The notes: generated by a model not told the origin, from the sequence alone. A stretch of 64,000 bases of DNA from Croceicoccus bisphenolivorans (GCF_001634625.1 NZ_LRSE01000012.1:44501-108500), one strand, 5' to 3'. Counted from the stretch's first letter, positions 44,901-54,226 are shown. Made by a program: numbers and translations.

Positions 44901-45054
44901 GTGCGAAGCTGTCGGCCAGCAGCGGCTCGACCTCGCGCGCAATCGCCGGTTGCGCCAGCGCCGCGATCGAACCGATCAGTGCCGCACCGCCGGCAGCCCC
45001 GCAAATCCGCTTGCGAATCCCCTGGAGCCTGCGAAGCGGTCCATCGCCTACCAT
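41941..45054 (-). CDS. CHAT-domain protease-like protein with TPR repeats
   Basis: A 1037-residue exported protein. A signal peptide lies at about residues 18-40. The middle (about 210-600) is made of TPR-like helical pairs (DYADAAAFFEQLGMRD, LSRAEGLLKSAVSMV). The last ~400 residues are a CHAT domain of the caspase fold, with the dyad His in HFATHGLV (near 878) and Cys in LSACDTAG (near 927), so it is probably active. CHAT proteases cut partner proteins in bacterial immunity (Craspase) and in other systems. The ATG at 45054 is preferred because GGGGAAG sits 5 bases upstream; ATG 45057 and a GTG at 45075 are alternatives. It leads the operon, so the protease, the cyclase and the exoprotein are made together. 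Confidence 0.87.
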   Translation of the reverse strand: MVGDGPLRRLQGIRKRICGAAGGAALIGSIAALAQPAIAREVEPLLADSFALGGSAEALCQVQNRSEDALLANPFDRAWAIVCRDTALPVGRIYALRGDDADARLAGARRDFTCPVGTPENSSDMIEGALQKQCVGARTGLPYTVVSLNSGKSRWVAEGFSAYDSALDLALRSLLANAIQPGEVTVATASVADSEAFARIQAQTLDPRAALAEGYRRNNAGDYADAAAFFEQLGMRDTEDRGATQAEYLANTALQRSNLGQFTEADILFAQAAALPARDPITERKLRNFRAIHELNRGNYADAIEQLAVPLRVSIAPGGEALRRDLTVTAPLAERINANDPILDALGLVDDQRLSAEEHAAILDAQADHLRGSSLYYLGRTDEAERALDQAQSRVLGVRGGRVVSIIRMRGQILSQLARMAEDRGDLSRAEGLLKSAVSMVSVQYPETRSLAAAQAQLASFYARHGRSDEAAVLYREIVANSLERTDGLTGLSGQMAPWFDILAARMDSNPQASADFLAAAQILMRPGVADTQAVLSRELSAGNDEAARLFRQSVSLNRSLERLRVQRAALARLDGADAQPQQLRGVEREIAQLEQQALNTTVALNNYARYRAVAQRHIDENGLKDVLGAGEVYAKLAVLDDDVFVYVAGTGFATGYRAAITGRSMAAKVQSIRDSISKFEDGQYLTSPFDVEDSRALYVALFGPVADRLAGASHVIFEPDGAMLQLPPNLLIEDDGSLATYLTAMEEPDADPFDVTMIDWMGKNRMVSTAVSARAFADARSLPSSEAARSYLGMGNNATVGETPAGFTGIRGSTSVSAADCEWPLAEWNNPISQAELVTATTLVGGGTDLMVGQQFTDTAIMSRGDLADFRILHFATHGLVTPPGPRCPTRPALLTSFGGGDSDGLLSFAEIFDLKLDADLVILSACDTAGAADVATTRAAGLGSGGGTALDGLVRSFVGAGGRAVLASHWPAPDDFGATTRLMEGLFEGQGQPIGQALLGAQQVLMNDPLTSHPYYWSGFAIVGDAARPLLGMGG

Positions 45055-45194
45055 CATGTCTTCCCCATTTCCCACGGTCTTGCGCGGATACGGTAGTTAA
45101 CACCGCCTTCCGCGCCGGCCCTCCCATAGGCCGACCGCCCCTTCGACTCTGTGACACCTAGCACAGGGTCGGCCCGTTATTGTCCCGAAAAGTG

Positions 45195-45206
45195 ACAGAA
45201 ATCTGT
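45195..45206. promoter_or_regulatory. Perfect palindrome upstream of the CHAT operon
   Basis: ACAGA-AA-TCTGT, 5-base arms two bases apart, lies in the 171-base gap between the nitroreductase stop and the CHAT gene, about 140 bases before its start. It may be an operator. I see no convincing -35/-10 pair beside it. Confidence 0.3.
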
Positions 45207-45225
45207 TAATTGGGCCGCGAAAAGT

Positions 45226-45888
45226 TCAATCGCCGATGAAGCGGACCTGATCTTCCAGCGTCACGCGCGGCAACGGAAAATTGTTTACCGGATCGTTCTC
45301 GTCACGATATCCGATGGCAATTCCGCAGAACAGGATCTGCTCGTCATCCGGCACGCCGATGAAGTCCTTGATGAGCCGGGCATAGAGCGCCATCCATTCC
45401 TGCGGACAAGAATCCAGCCCCTCCTCGCGAAGTAGCAGCATGATCGTCTGCAACCACATGCCGACGTCGGACCACTGCGGCGGGCCGTTGAACCGTTCGA
45501 AATGAACCATCAGGACAACCGGCGCGCCATAAGACACGACGTTCCGCTCAACGAAAACGCGGCGCGCCTCCTTGTCAGAGCGCGAAACATCCATGGCCCC
45601 ATACATGAGCGCGCCCAGTTCGTGCAGCCGGCGCTTGTGTTCCGGCGACTGTTCGGGCTCGGACCAGCTATATTCGGGCGGGTCCTGCCACTGGGCGACC
45701 TTCATCTTCTCCTGCAATTCGCGCAGCGGCGCGCCGGACAGGACCGTCCCGCGCCATGGCTGGAAATTACAGCCCGAAGGCGCAAATCGGGCGCGATCGA
45801 GAACGCCGCGCACGATGCCCAGATCGACCGGCCGGTCGGCAAATGCGCGGATAGAACGCCGCGTTGCGACCGCATCCGATACATTCAC
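45226..45888 (-). CDS. Nitroreductase family protein
   Basis: An FMN-dependent nitroreductase-fold protein of 220 residues. It starts [19 protein letters not shown] and has the FMN-contacting segment [13 protein letters not shown] (near 36-48), typical of the NfnB/PnbA-like branch, and a glycine-rich [15 protein letters not shown] at the C-terminus. The 4-base overlap with the end of cobT suggests co-transcription with it. The physiological substrate is not clear; it is not BluB by its active-site segments. Confidence 0.9.
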   Translation of the reverse strand: MNVSDAVATRRSIRAFADRPVDLGIVRGVLDRARFAPSGCNFQPWRGTVLSGAPLRELQEKMKVAQWQDPPEYSWSEPEQSPEHKRRLHELGALMYGAMDVSRSDKEARRVFVERNVVSYGAPVVLMVHFERFNGPPQWSDVGMWLQTIMLLLREEGLDSCPQEWMALYARLIKDFIGVPDDEQILFCGIAIGYRDENDPVNNFPLPRVTLEDQVRFIGD

Positions 45889-47711
45889 CGCTCTTCCCCT
45901 TCGAAAAGGCCGGCAAGCTGTTCGATCATCGTGCCGCCAAGCTGTTCGGCATCCATGATAGTGACCGCGCGCTTGTAGTAACGGGTCACGTCATGCCCGA
46001 TGCCGATGGCGACGAGCTGGACCGGTGACTTCTTCTCGATCCAGTCGATCACCTTGCGCAAGTGCTGTTCAAGATAACCGGCGTTGTTCACCGACAGCGT
46101 CGAATCGTCGACCGGTGCACCGTCGGAAATGACCATCAGGATGCGGCGATCCTCCGGCCGGGCAAGCAGGCGCGAATGCGCCCACATCAGCGCCTCTCCG
46201 TCGATGTTTTCCTTCAGCAGCCCTTCGCGCATCATCAGGCCCAGATTGCGGCGCGCCCGCCGCCACGGCTCGTCCGCCTGCTTGTAGACAATGTGGCGCA
46301 GGTCGTTCAGCCGCCCGGGGTTCTGCGGCTTGCCCTTGGCCAGCCACTGTTCGCGGCCCTGCCCGCCCTTCCACGCGCGTGTCGTGAAGCCGAGAATCTC
46401 GGTCTTCACGCCGCAACGTTCCAGCGTGCGCGCCATGACATCGGCGCTGATCGCGGCGATCGAGATCGGGCGCCCGCGCATCGATCCCGAATTGTCGATC
46501 AGCAGCGTGACGATCGTGTCCTTGAATTCCTGGTCCCGCTCGACTTTGTAAGACAGCGAGTGGCCGGGCGAGATGACGACGCGCGCCAGACGCGCGGCAT
46601 CCAGTAGCCCTTCTTCCTGATCGAAGTCCCACGACCGGTTCTGCTGCGCCATTAACCGGCGCTGCAACCGGTTGGCCAGCTTCGTGACAACGCCCTGCAA
46701 CCCCTTCAGCTGCGCATCGAGGTACGTGCGCAGGCGGGTCAGTTCTTCCTCGTCGCACAGTTCCTGCGCGCCGACAATCTCGTCGAAATCGGTGGTAAAG
46801 GCGCGATAATCGAAGTCGTCGGGAATTTCCGTCCAGGGCCGGTTCGGCCGCACCGGCATCATGCCGTCCGGCTCGCCCTCTCCGGGTTCGAAGTCGGTGT
46901 CTTCCTCCTCGCCCTCGCCTTCGCCGTTCTGGTCCTCGCCCTCCCCTTCGGTGTCGTCGCTGGGCGGGGCCTGCGTGCGCGCGTCGGATTCGCTGGACCG
47001 GTCCTCCCCGGAATCCTCCTCGGTCTCCTCCTCGCCCTCGGAATCGTCGCCGCCTTCGTCAGGCTCGTTGGCATCCTCCGGCTCTACTGTGACGAGTTCG
47101 AGATGCTGCAACAGCCCGATCATCCGTTCGGAAAAGGCGCTCTGGTCATCGAGCACTTCGGCCAGCCGTGCGAAATCGTCACCGATCGCACTCTCGATCG
47201 CGGCGCGGCGCAAGTCGACGCCCCTTGCCGCGCTCTCCGGCACTGCCTCACCGGTCAGAGCCTCTCGCGCCATGAGCGCGAGCGCGGTGGCAAGCGGCAC
47301 ATCCTCCGCGCTTTCGGCCTTCAGGATCGGGTCGCTTGCAATCCTCCGGTCCAGCGCGGCGGCAAGATTGGCGCGCGTACCCTGCATCGCATTTGCGCCC
47401 AGTGCCTCGTACCGCACCTGTTCCAGCGTGTCGTAGACCTGCCCCGCAACCGGCTCCATCGGGCGCGACTTGCGGTGCAGGCCCGTGTCGTGGTGGCGGG
47501 TGCGAAGCGCATAGCTGTCGGCCACGCCGCGCGCGGCGGCGACCGGCCCCGCCTCCAGCTTGCGGCCCGGCATCGGCACGCGCACGGTATTGCCCGCCTG
47601 GCTGGGCGCTTCCGATGTCCAGCTGACATCGAGTTCGTGATCGCGCGCAACCGCGCGGGCCGTCACGGTCAGCGCGGTGCGGAACCTGTCGAGAGGGGAC
47701 TGGTCTGCCAA
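45885..47711 (-). CDS. cobT: Cobaltochelatase subunit CobT
   Basis: CobT and CobS form the AAA+ motor complex that helps CobN put cobalt into hydrogenobyrinic diamide. The 608-residue protein has an N-terminal helical domain, a long acidic linker rich in Glu, Asp and Ser (about 210-280, the usual CobT feature), and a C-terminal von Willebrand A domain with the metal-binding IDNSGSMRG near residue 395. No cobS or other cobalamin gene is next to it in this window; the neighbours are a nitroreductase (4-base overlap) and transaldolase. The start is the ATG at 47711. Confidence 0.92.
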   Translation of the reverse strand: MADQSPLDRFRTALTVTARAVARDHELDVSWTSEAPSQAGNTVRVPMPGRKLEAGPVAAARGVADSYALRTRHHDTGLHRKSRPMEPVAGQVYDTLEQVRYEALGANAMQGTRANLAAALDRRIASDPILKAESAEDVPLATALALMAREALTGEAVPESAARGVDLRRAAIESAIGDDFARLAEVLDDQSAFSERMIGLLQHLELVTVEPEDANEPDEGGDDSEGEEETEEDSGEDRSSESDARTQAPPSDDTEGEGEDQNGEGEGEEEDTDFEPGEGEPDGMMPVRPNRPWTEIPDDFDYRAFTTDFDEIVGAQELCDEEELTRLRTYLDAQLKGLQGVVTKLANRLQRRLMAQQNRSWDFDQEEGLLDAARLARVVISPGHSLSYKVERDQEFKDTIVTLLIDNSGSMRGRPISIAAISADVMARTLERCGVKTEILGFTTRAWKGGQGREQWLAKGKPQNPGRLNDLRHIVYKQADEPWRRARRNLGLMMREGLLKENIDGEALMWAHSRLLARPEDRRILMVISDGAPVDDSTLSVNNAGYLEQHLRKVIDWIEKKSPVQLVAIGIGHDVTRYYKRAVTIMDAEQLGGTMIEQLAGLFEGEER

Positions 47712-47734
47712 GCTACTTCAATATTCCCGGTTGC

Positions 47735-48388
47735 TCAGAGGATGCTCTGCCCCGTCTTCGCCCAATCGGCAAGGAAGCCTTCGATACCTTTGTCGGTCAG
47801 GACATGCTTGAACAGCGCCTTGATGACCGACGGCGGCGCGGTCATCACATCGGCGCCGATCAGCGCGCTTTGCAGCACATGCGTGACGTGGCGGACAGAT
47901 GCGACGAGGATTTCGGTCTCGAACGCGTAGTTGTCGTAGATCGTGCGGATGTCGCGGATCAGTTCCATGCCGTCCACGCCGTTATCGTCGTGGCGACCGA
48001 CGAAGGGCGAAACGAACGTCGCGCCAGCCTTAGCGGCGAGCAGCGCCTGGTTGGCGGAGAAGCAGAGCGTGACGTTGACCATCGTACCGTCGGAGGTCAG
48101 CGCCTTGCAGGTCTTGAGCCCGTCGATCGTCAGCGGAACCTTGATGCAGACGTTGTCCGCGATCTTCCGCAGGATTTCGGCTTCCTTCATCATCGTCTCG
48201 TGATCGAGAGCGACGACTTCGGCGCTGACAGGTCCATCGACGATCGAGCAGATTTCCTTCGTCACTTCCATGAAGTCGCGGCCGGACTTGGCGATAAGCG
48301 AGGGATTGGTGGTCACACCGTCCAGCAGGCCGGTTGCGGCCAGTTCCTTAATGTCGGCGATCTCGGCAGTGTCGGCGAAGAATTTCAT
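47735..48388 (-). CDS. Transaldolase (fructose-6-phosphate aldolase-like)
   Basis: A short transaldolase of 217 residues. It begins [16 protein letters not shown], has [13 protein letters not shown] near residue 30, and the Schiff-base lysine in NVCIKVPLT near 85, with DILVASV-like [13 protein letters not shown] near 165. This is the TalB-short/Fsa group found in alphaproteobacteria, serving the pentose phosphate pathway; choice between transaldolase and fructose-6-phosphate aldolase activity is not possible by reading. It lies 23 bases before cobT. Confidence 0.93.
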   Translation of the reverse strand: MKFFADTAEIADIKELAATGLLDGVTTNPSLIAKSGRDFMEVTKEICSIVDGPVSAEVVALDHETMMKEAEILRKIADNVCIKVPLTIDGLKTCKALTSDGTMVNVTLCFSANQALLAAKAGATFVSPFVGRHDDNGVDGMELIRDIRTIYDNYAFETEILVASVRHVTHVLQSALIGADVMTAPPSVIKALFKHVLTDKGIEGFLADWAKTGQSIL

Positions 48389-48516
48389 GGGGTCGCTCCG
48401 GGCAGGGTCGAAAGTTCGGTGATTCTGCCGGGGCTATATGTTCAAGACGCGCCGGGCGCCACCCCGCGGCACGGGCGGGGCAGCATTTCGGGCGTTCCGG
48501 TTAAAGTGATGCCGGT

Positions 48517-49215
48517 TCAGGCGACCCCGAACACGCCGATCAGGACAGGATCGTTGGTCGCGCGCGGATTTTCGCGAATCCACGCTTCCTCGCGGCCCAT
48601 CTCGGTCCAGATCGTTTCTTCCGCCGCATCGGTCAGGCCATAGACAACGTTCGAGAGGTTCGTGCCGGTCAGCGCCGAAAGCGCGGGGCCGACGATCGGA
48701 TCGCTCACCACTTTCAGCGCGTCGCCGACTTCCGGCACCATGACTTCAACCAGTCGCTGGCCCATGTTGGCGCGCAGGAAGCTGGTCGCCGCGGTGGGCT
48801 GGCCGGTGACGAGGGCGACGGCATTCTCGATCCCGACGATGCGAATCGTATCGGCAATCACGGGCGCGGCATTGATCGCCCCCTCTGCCGCGACATCGGC
48901 AAGTCCGTGATAAAGCCGGTCCTTGATGAGTCCGGAAGTGAGGATGGACGACAGTATGCCGCCCCGCGCACCAAGGAACTTGTCCAGCTGCAACCGCGCG
49001 ACCTGGCTGTCGTAGAACCCGTCGGTGGCGAGCAAACGGTCAAAGGCGCGTTCCGACGAAAGCATCAGCAGTCGGCGGATCGCTTCGGTAAAGCTGAAAC
49101 CGCCATAGGAAGCGCAACCCGGCAGGGCCAGTGCGGCGGCGGAAATACCCAGCCCGCCGAGAAAGGCCCGGCGGCTGGCGATGGGGCGGTTCGAAGCGTT
49201 GGGGGACAGATTCAT
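48517..49215 (-). CDS. DUF4197 domain-containing lipoprotein
   Basis: A 232-residue exported protein. The N-terminus combines a twin-arginine signal (SRRAFLGG) with a lipobox (ALPGC, Cys34), so it is probably a Tat-exported lipoprotein. The rest is the helical DUF4197 domain, with NVVYGLTDAAEETIWTEMG near the end. The family's function is unknown. It is divergent from priA with 73 bases between starts. Confidence 0.85.
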   Translation of the reverse strand: MNLSPNASNRPIASRRAFLGGLGISAAALALPGCASYGGFSFTEAIRRLLMLSSERAFDRLLATDGFYDSQVARLQLDKFLGARGGILSSILTSGLIKDRLYHGLADVAAEGAINAAPVIADTIRIVGIENAVALVTGQPTAATSFLRANMGQRLVEVMVPEVGDALKVVSDPIVGPALSALTGTNLSNVVYGLTDAAEETIWTEMGREEAWIRENPRATNDPVLIGVFGVA

Positions 49216-49288
49216 GACGACAACTCCTGCTTGCGGGATGCGCCGGGGTGTCGCAAGCCACGGCAGCGCCCATATAGAGGGGGCGCAG

Positions 49289-51454
49289 ATGAACCGTGTA
49301 CGACTCCTTGTCCTTAACGCAGCATTAGGCCCGCTGGATTACCGCGTGCCCGATCACCTGACCGTGGAACCGGGCAGCGTGGTCGTCGCGCCGCTCGGCC
49401 CCCGGCAAGTGCTCGGGATTGCTTGGGAAAGCGAACGATTGCCGGGGGCGGAGGTTCCGGACGCGCGCCTGCGCCCGATTGTCGACGTGCTACCCGTTCC
49501 CCCGTTGCAGGCCCCGTTGCGCCGCCTGATCGAATGGACTGCCGACTATTACTGCGCCGCACCGGCGAGCGTCGCGCGCATGGCGCTGTCTTCCAGCGCG
49601 GCCTTGCGCGGCGGGGGTACGATCACCGAATACCGGCTGAGCGGAGTGATGCCACCCCGCCTTACGCCGCAACGCGATGCGGCAATCTCCGCGCTGGCCG
49701 ACGAACAGGGCACGATCCGCGAACTGGCCGATCTTGCCGGCGTTTCCGAAGCGGTGTTGCGCGGGCTGGTGAATGCGGGGGTGCTGGATGCGGTGGTGGT
49801 GGAAATCGACCGCGCCTACCCGCGCGCCGATGCCGATCACGCCGCACCTGCCCTGTCTGACCTGCAAGCGGGCGTCGCGGACCGCTTCGTCGAAGCAGTG
49901 AAAGCACGCAAGTTCGCCCCGTTCCTGCTCGACGGGGTGACCGGTTCGGGCAAGACCGAAACCTATTTCGAGGCAGTGGCCCGCGCGATCCGTGACGGGC
50001 GGCAAGTGCTCGTCCTGCTTCCCGAAATCGCGCTGACCGAGAACTTCCTCAAACGCTTCGAAAGCCGCTTCGGCGTGCCGCCGGTCGTCTGGCATTCCAG
50101 CCAGAAGCAGTCCGAACGCCGCCGCGCATGGCGGCAAGTGGCCGAAGGCGGCGCACAAGTGGTGGTGGGGGCACGGTCAGCCCTGTTCCTGCCGTTCGCG
50201 AACCTCGGCCTCATCATCGTCGACGAAGCACACGAGGTCAGCTTCAAGCAGGACGATGGCGTACGTTATAACGCGCGCGATGTCGCCGTGATGCGCGCGC
50301 GGTTCGAGAAGATACCGGTCGTGCTGGCATCGGCGACGCCAGCGCTGGAAAGCCTGCAGATGGCAGAGGCGGGCATTTACGAAAAGGTCGACCTGCCCAG
50401 CCGCTTTGGCGAAGCGTCGCTGCCGGACATCGCGGTCGTCGACCTTCGCGAACAGGTTCCGCCGCGCGGGCGCTGGCTGGCCCCGCCGCTGGTTGCGGGG
50501 ATCGAGGAGCGGCTGGAGCGCGGCGAACAGTCGCTGCTGTTCCTCAACCGGCGCGGTTATGCCCCGCTGACGCTGTGCCGCAATTGCGGGTTCCGTTTCC
50601 AGTGCCCGAACTGTTCGGCATGGCTGGTCGAACATCGCCTTTCGAAGCGGCTGGCCTGCCATCATTGCGGGCACCAGGTTCCCTCGCCCAGCGAATGCCC
50701 CGAATGCGGCGAAGGCGACTGCCTCACCGCCTGTGGGCCCGGCGTGGAACGCATCGCGGACGAGGTGGCGCAGATCTTTCCCGATGCGAAAACCGCCGTC
50801 GTCACCAGCGACACGCTGTCGAACCCCGAAAAGATCGCCGCCTTTGTCGAAGCGGCGGAAAACGGCGAGATCGACGTCATCGTCGGCACGCAGCTCGTCA
50901 CCAAGGGTTATCATTTCCCCGAACTCACTCTGGTCGGCGTGGTCGATGCGGACCTGGGGCTGGAAGGCGGGGACTTGCGCGCCGCCGAACGGTCGTACCA
51001 GCAGATCGCGCAAGTCGCGGGCCGCGCAGGACGCGCCAGCAAACCCGGTGAAGTGCTTATCCAGACGCGCCATCCCGACGCACCTGTCATCGCGGCCCTT
51101 GCCGCCGGCGACCGCGATGCCTTCTACGAAGCGGAAACCGATGCCCGCCGCCACGCTGGCGCGCCGCCGTTCGGACGCTGGGCTGCGATCATCGTGTCGA
51201 GCGAGGACGAGGCCGAAGCGCGGGAGGCGGCCCGTATCATCGGCAACGCAGCGCCGCGCCTTGACGACCTTGCCGTGTTCGGCCCCGCGCCCGCGCCGCT
51301 TTCCCTGCTGCGTGGCCGGTACCGCTATCGCCTGCTTATCAACGCCCGCCGCTCCGCTGCCCTGCAACAGGCCATCCGCGACTGGATATCGGCGCTTGAA
51401 TTCGCCCCCGGGGTGCGGATCGGCATCGACATCGATCCCTACAGCTTCGTCTGA
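49289..51454 (+). CDS. priA: Primosomal protein N' (replication restart helicase PriA)
   Basis: PriA recognises stalled forks and reloads DnaB. The 721-residue protein has a DNA-binding N-terminus, Walker A GVTGSGKTETY near residue 215, the DEAH box IIVDEAHE near 312, and the zinc ribbon pairs CRNCGFRFQC, CPNC, CHHCG, CPECG near 430-475. Late helicase motifs GTQLVTKGYHFPEL and QVAGRAGRA are present. The start is the ATG at 49289 with GAGGGGG upstream; the frame open to 49181 has no similarity. The stop overlaps the convergent ada gene by 16 bases. Confidence 0.95.
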   Translation: MNRVRLLVLNAALGPLDYRVPDHLTVEPGSVVVAPLGPRQVLGIAWESERLPGAEVPDARLRPIVDVLPVPPLQAPLRRLIEWTADYYCAAPASVARMALSSSAALRGGGTITEYRLSGVMPPRLTPQRDAAISALADEQGTIRELADLAGVSEAVLRGLVNAGVLDAVVVEIDRAYPRADADHAAPALSDLQAGVADRFVEAVKARKFAPFLLDGVTGSGKTETYFEAVARAIRDGRQVLVLLPEIALTENFLKRFESRFGVPPVVWHSSQKQSERRRAWRQVAEGGAQVVVGARSALFLPFANLGLIIVDEAHEVSFKQDDGVRYNARDVAVMRARFEKIPVVLASATPALESLQMAEAGIYEKVDLPSRFGEASLPDIAVVDLREQVPPRGRWLAPPLVAGIEERLERGEQSLLFLNRRGYAPLTLCRNCGFRFQCPNCSAWLVEHRLSKRLACHHCGHQVPSPSECPECGEGDCLTACGPGVERIADEVAQIFPDAKTAVVTSDTLSNPEKIAAFVEAAENGEIDVIVGTQLVTKGYHFPELTLVGVVDADLGLEGGDLRAAERSYQQIAQVAGRAGRASKPGEVLIQTRHPDAPVIAALAAGDRDAFYEAETDARRHAGAPPFGRWAAIIVSSEDEAEAREAARIIGNAAPRLDDLAVFGPAPAPLSLLRGRYRYRLLINARRSAALQQAIRDWISALEFAPGVRIGIDIDPYSFV

Positions 51455-52497
51455 GCCTTCTCTTTCTCGCGCGCGAGAAGCTGCGCCTTTATCTCGCTGC
51501 CATAGGCATAGCCGCCGACAGTTCCGTCGGATCGCACCACACGGTGGCACGGGATAAGCACGGCGACATTGTTGGCACCATTGGCGCTTCCCGCCGCGCG
51601 CACCGCCTTCGGCTTGCCGGCAGCGGCGGCGAGTTCGGCATAAGTGCGCGTCTCGCCAGCAGGTATCTTGCGCAGCTCGGCCCAGATCCGTTCCTGAAAC
51701 GCAGTGCCCTGCACGTCCAGCGGGATGTCCGGCGTGGTGGCCGGTTGTTCGACCGCGGCAACGACTTGGCTGACGAGCTTTTCGAACTCCGCCCCGCCCT
51801 CCGCCAGTTGGGCAGCGGGGAAACGGTCTTGCAAGTCGCCTTCTCCTTCACCGAACGACAGGCGGCACACGCCTTTATCCGTCGCCGCGACAAGGATCGT
51901 GCCGAGGCTCGTCTGCGCAGTGGCCCAATGGATCGTCACGCCAGCACCGCCGTTCGCCCATGCCGATGGCGTCATGCCCAGCCTTCCCTTCGCCTGTTCG
52001 TAGAATCGGGAGGCCGAGCCATAGCCTGCCTCCATGATCGCGCCGGTAACATCGCCATCACTTAAACCGTCACGCGCCCGTTCCAACCGCAAGGCGCGGC
52101 CATATGCGGCTGGCGTCAGGCCGGTGGCATGCCGGAACACGCGCGAAAAATGATCGGGCGAATACCCGACCTTCTCCGACAGCTCGGCAAGCGACATCCG
52201 CTCCCCCGCCCCCTTCAACAGTGCAATCGCCCGCTCCACGGCAACGGCATCGCGCGCCGCCTCGTCCGGCTTGCAGCGCAGGCACGGGCGGAAGCCACGC
52301 GATTCGGCTTCGTCATTTCCGCTGGCGAGAAAGAAGTTCTCCGGCCTCGGCCGGCGCGCGGAACAGCTGGGGCGGCAATATATCATCGTCGTCGTGACGC
52401 AGACCACGAAGCGCCCGTCATAAGATCGGTCGCGGCGAGCAAAAGCATCCAGCGCTTCCCGCTCCGGCGGCATCTTCAAGGCTTCGGTCGTATCCAT
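51439..52497 (-). CDS. ada: Bifunctional Ada protein: DNA methyltransferase and transcriptional regulator
   Basis: Ada repairs methylated DNA and activates the adaptive response. The 352-residue protein has the N-terminal zinc domain with Cys41, Cys45, Cys72 and Cys75 (the pattern CRPSC...CLRC, same spacing as E. coli Ada), an AraC-type helix-turn-helix (about 95-180, MSLAELSEKVGYSPDHFSRVF), and a C-terminal O6-alkylguanine methyltransferase with the active-site PCHRV near 312. Both methyl-acceptor sites are therefore kept. The ATG at 52497 has a GAAAGG site. The gene runs against priA and is divergent from the serine protease gene. Confidence 0.93.
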   Translation of the reverse strand: MDTTEALKMPPEREALDAFARRDRSYDGRFVVCVTTTMIYCRPSCSARRPRPENFFLASGNDEAESRGFRPCLRCKPDEAARDAVAVERAIALLKGAGERMSLAELSEKVGYSPDHFSRVFRHATGLTPAAYGRALRLERARDGLSDGDVTGAIMEAGYGSASRFYEQAKGRLGMTPSAWANGGAGVTIHWATAQTSLGTILVAATDKGVCRLSFGEGEGDLQDRFPAAQLAEGGAEFEKLVSQVVAAVEQPATTPDIPLDVQGTAFQERIWAELRKIPAGETRTYAELAAAAGKPKAVRAAGSANGANNVAVLIPCHRVVRSDGTVGGYAYGSEIKAQLLAREKEKAQTKL

Positions 52498-52603
52498 TGG
52501 CCTTTCATAACGCGGCAGCAATGCAACGCGCATCCCGAAACATGCGGGCAAAACCAAATTCGCCCCTGCCTTCCGGCCCTCGTATCGGCTAACAGCACCG
52601 CCC

Positions 52604-54226
52604 ATGGCCCTGCCGCGACTGTTCCGCATTCCCTTTGCCACCATCCGCATCGCGTTGTGCGCGATCGTGCTTGCCTGCACGTCCCTGATTCTCGCGCCCG
52701 TCCCTGCCCGCGCCGACAGCGCCGATATCAATGCCGCCGCACGCTCTGTCGTGCGCGTCGTCATCGTCCTGCGCGACAATTCGGGTTATGACGTGATCGG
52801 CCACGGCACCGGCTTTGCCGTCACGCCGACGCTGATCGTCACCAACGCGCACGTACTCGCTCCCTTGCTGGAGGATGACCGGCTGCGCCTCGGCGTCGTA
52901 CCGGCACAGGGCAGGACCGGCTATTTCGCCCGGATCAAGCGTGTGTCGAGCGATGTAGACCTTGCCCTGATCGAGCTGACCGAAAAGGCCAGTCTGCCGG
53001 TTTCCACACTCTATAACGGACGGGTAGAGGACGGATCGGACGTCTTTGCCGTCGGCTACCCCGCCAACGTGGACGAAGCGCTGGGCCTCGGCCTCAACGG
53101 TCTCGTCTCGCCGCAGGCCCCGGTAAAGTCGCGCGGGCAGGTTTCCGGCGGGCGCACGTCCAGCCAGTTCGACACGATCCTGCACACTGCCCCCATCGGC
53201 ACCGGCAATTCGGGCGGCCCGCTGCTCGATGCCTGTGGGCGCGTGGTCGGCGTGAACAGCTTCGGCACGATCAGCGACAATGGCTCCGACTCCGAATTCT
53301 ACTTCGCGGTATCCATGCGCGAACTGGGCCCTTTCCTGCGCAAGGCGGGGGTTGCGGCACACAGCAATTCGCTGCCCTGCCAAAGCCTGTCGGATTTCGA
53401 TGCCGACGAACGGGCGCGCCAGTTGCGCGAAGCGGCGGCGAATCAGGCCCGCGCCGAAGCAGCAGCCGCCGAACGCCGGCTGAAGGCGGAACGCGCATCC
53501 CGCCGCGCCGAACTCAACGCTCTCGACGAACGGGAAACGCTTGTCGGGCTGGCCGGGCTGATGCTGGTGCTGATGGTGCTGGGCGCGGTTGGCGGCATGC
53601 ATTTCTATGACAAGGACGAGAGGGAGCAGGGGCTGGCCTGCGCGATCTTCGCCCTGTTGTGCTTTGTCGGGATTCTCGCGGCGTGGTTCTCCCGCCCCAC
53701 CGTGGACGAGATCGAGGAACGGTCCGCCGCCGCCGAACGCGCCGCGATGGCCGAAGTACCGGACGGCGCCCCCGCCGATTCGCTGGTCGACAAGGGACGC
53801 TTCGTCTGCCGCTTCAAGCCGGAACGCAGCCGCGTCACCGTTTCCTCCTCGCAGGACGTATCGTTGCAGTGGTCGCCCGACGGATGCGTGAACGAACGCA
53901 ACCAGTACGGCATGTCCAGCGGCAACTGGTCGCGCATCGTGGTGTCTGACAGTGAACAGACGGTGTCGGTCAACCGCTACGATCCGCAAGGCCGAGTCTA
54001 TTCGATCGACCGCTATCTTCTCGACCTTCCGGTGATGGAGGCGGTGCGCAAGGCGCGGGCGCAGTATCAGGCTCCGGCATGCGACGCAGGGGCGGAAGCC
54101 GCGACGCAGCTTGGCGAAAACCAGGAAGCGATTCGCGCTCTGCTGCCAAAATCACCCAACGAACGGCTCGTCTTCACGTGCGAACCGGCCCCGACAGCGG
54201 CCAAAACAGGGGCAAAAGGCGACTGA
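52604..54226 (+). CDS. Membrane-tethered trypsin-like serine protease
   Basis: A 540-residue exported protease. After a signal peptide (about residues 1-37) a DegP-like fold carries the triad His83 (TNAHVL), Asp119 (DVDLAL) and Ser203 (GTGNSGGPL). No PDZ domain is seen; instead there is an Ala/Arg coiled coil (about 270-305), two TM helices (about 311-330 and 347-362) and a C-terminal domain of about 170 residues with three Cys (FVCRF, DGCVNE, FTCEP) that I do not recognise. The protease domain is then in the periplasm and the tail on the same side if both helices cross. A DegS-like regulator is possible but the domain set is different. Confidence 0.85.
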   Translation: MALPRLFRIPFATIRIALCAIVLACTSLILAPVPARADSADINAAARSVVRVVIVLRDNSGYDVIGHGTGFAVTPTLIVTNAHVLAPLLEDDRLRLGVVPAQGRTGYFARIKRVSSDVDLALIELTEKASLPVSTLYNGRVEDGSDVFAVGYPANVDEALGLGLNGLVSPQAPVKSRGQVSGGRTSSQFDTILHTAPIGTGNSGGPLLDACGRVVGVNSFGTISDNGSDSEFYFAVSMRELGPFLRKAGVAAHSNSLPCQSLSDFDADERARQLREAAANQARAEAAAAERRLKAERASRRAELNALDERETLVGLAGLMLVLMVLGAVGGMHFYDKDEREQGLACAIFALLCFVGILAAWFSRPTVDEIEERSAAAERAAMAEVPDGAPADSLVDKGRFVCRFKPERSRVTVSSSQDVSLQWSPDGCVNERNQYGMSSGNWSRIVVSDSEQTVSVNRYDPQGRVYSIDRYLLDLPVMEAVRKARAQYQAPACDAGAEAATQLGENQEAIRALLPKSPNERLVFTCEPAPTAAKTGAKGD

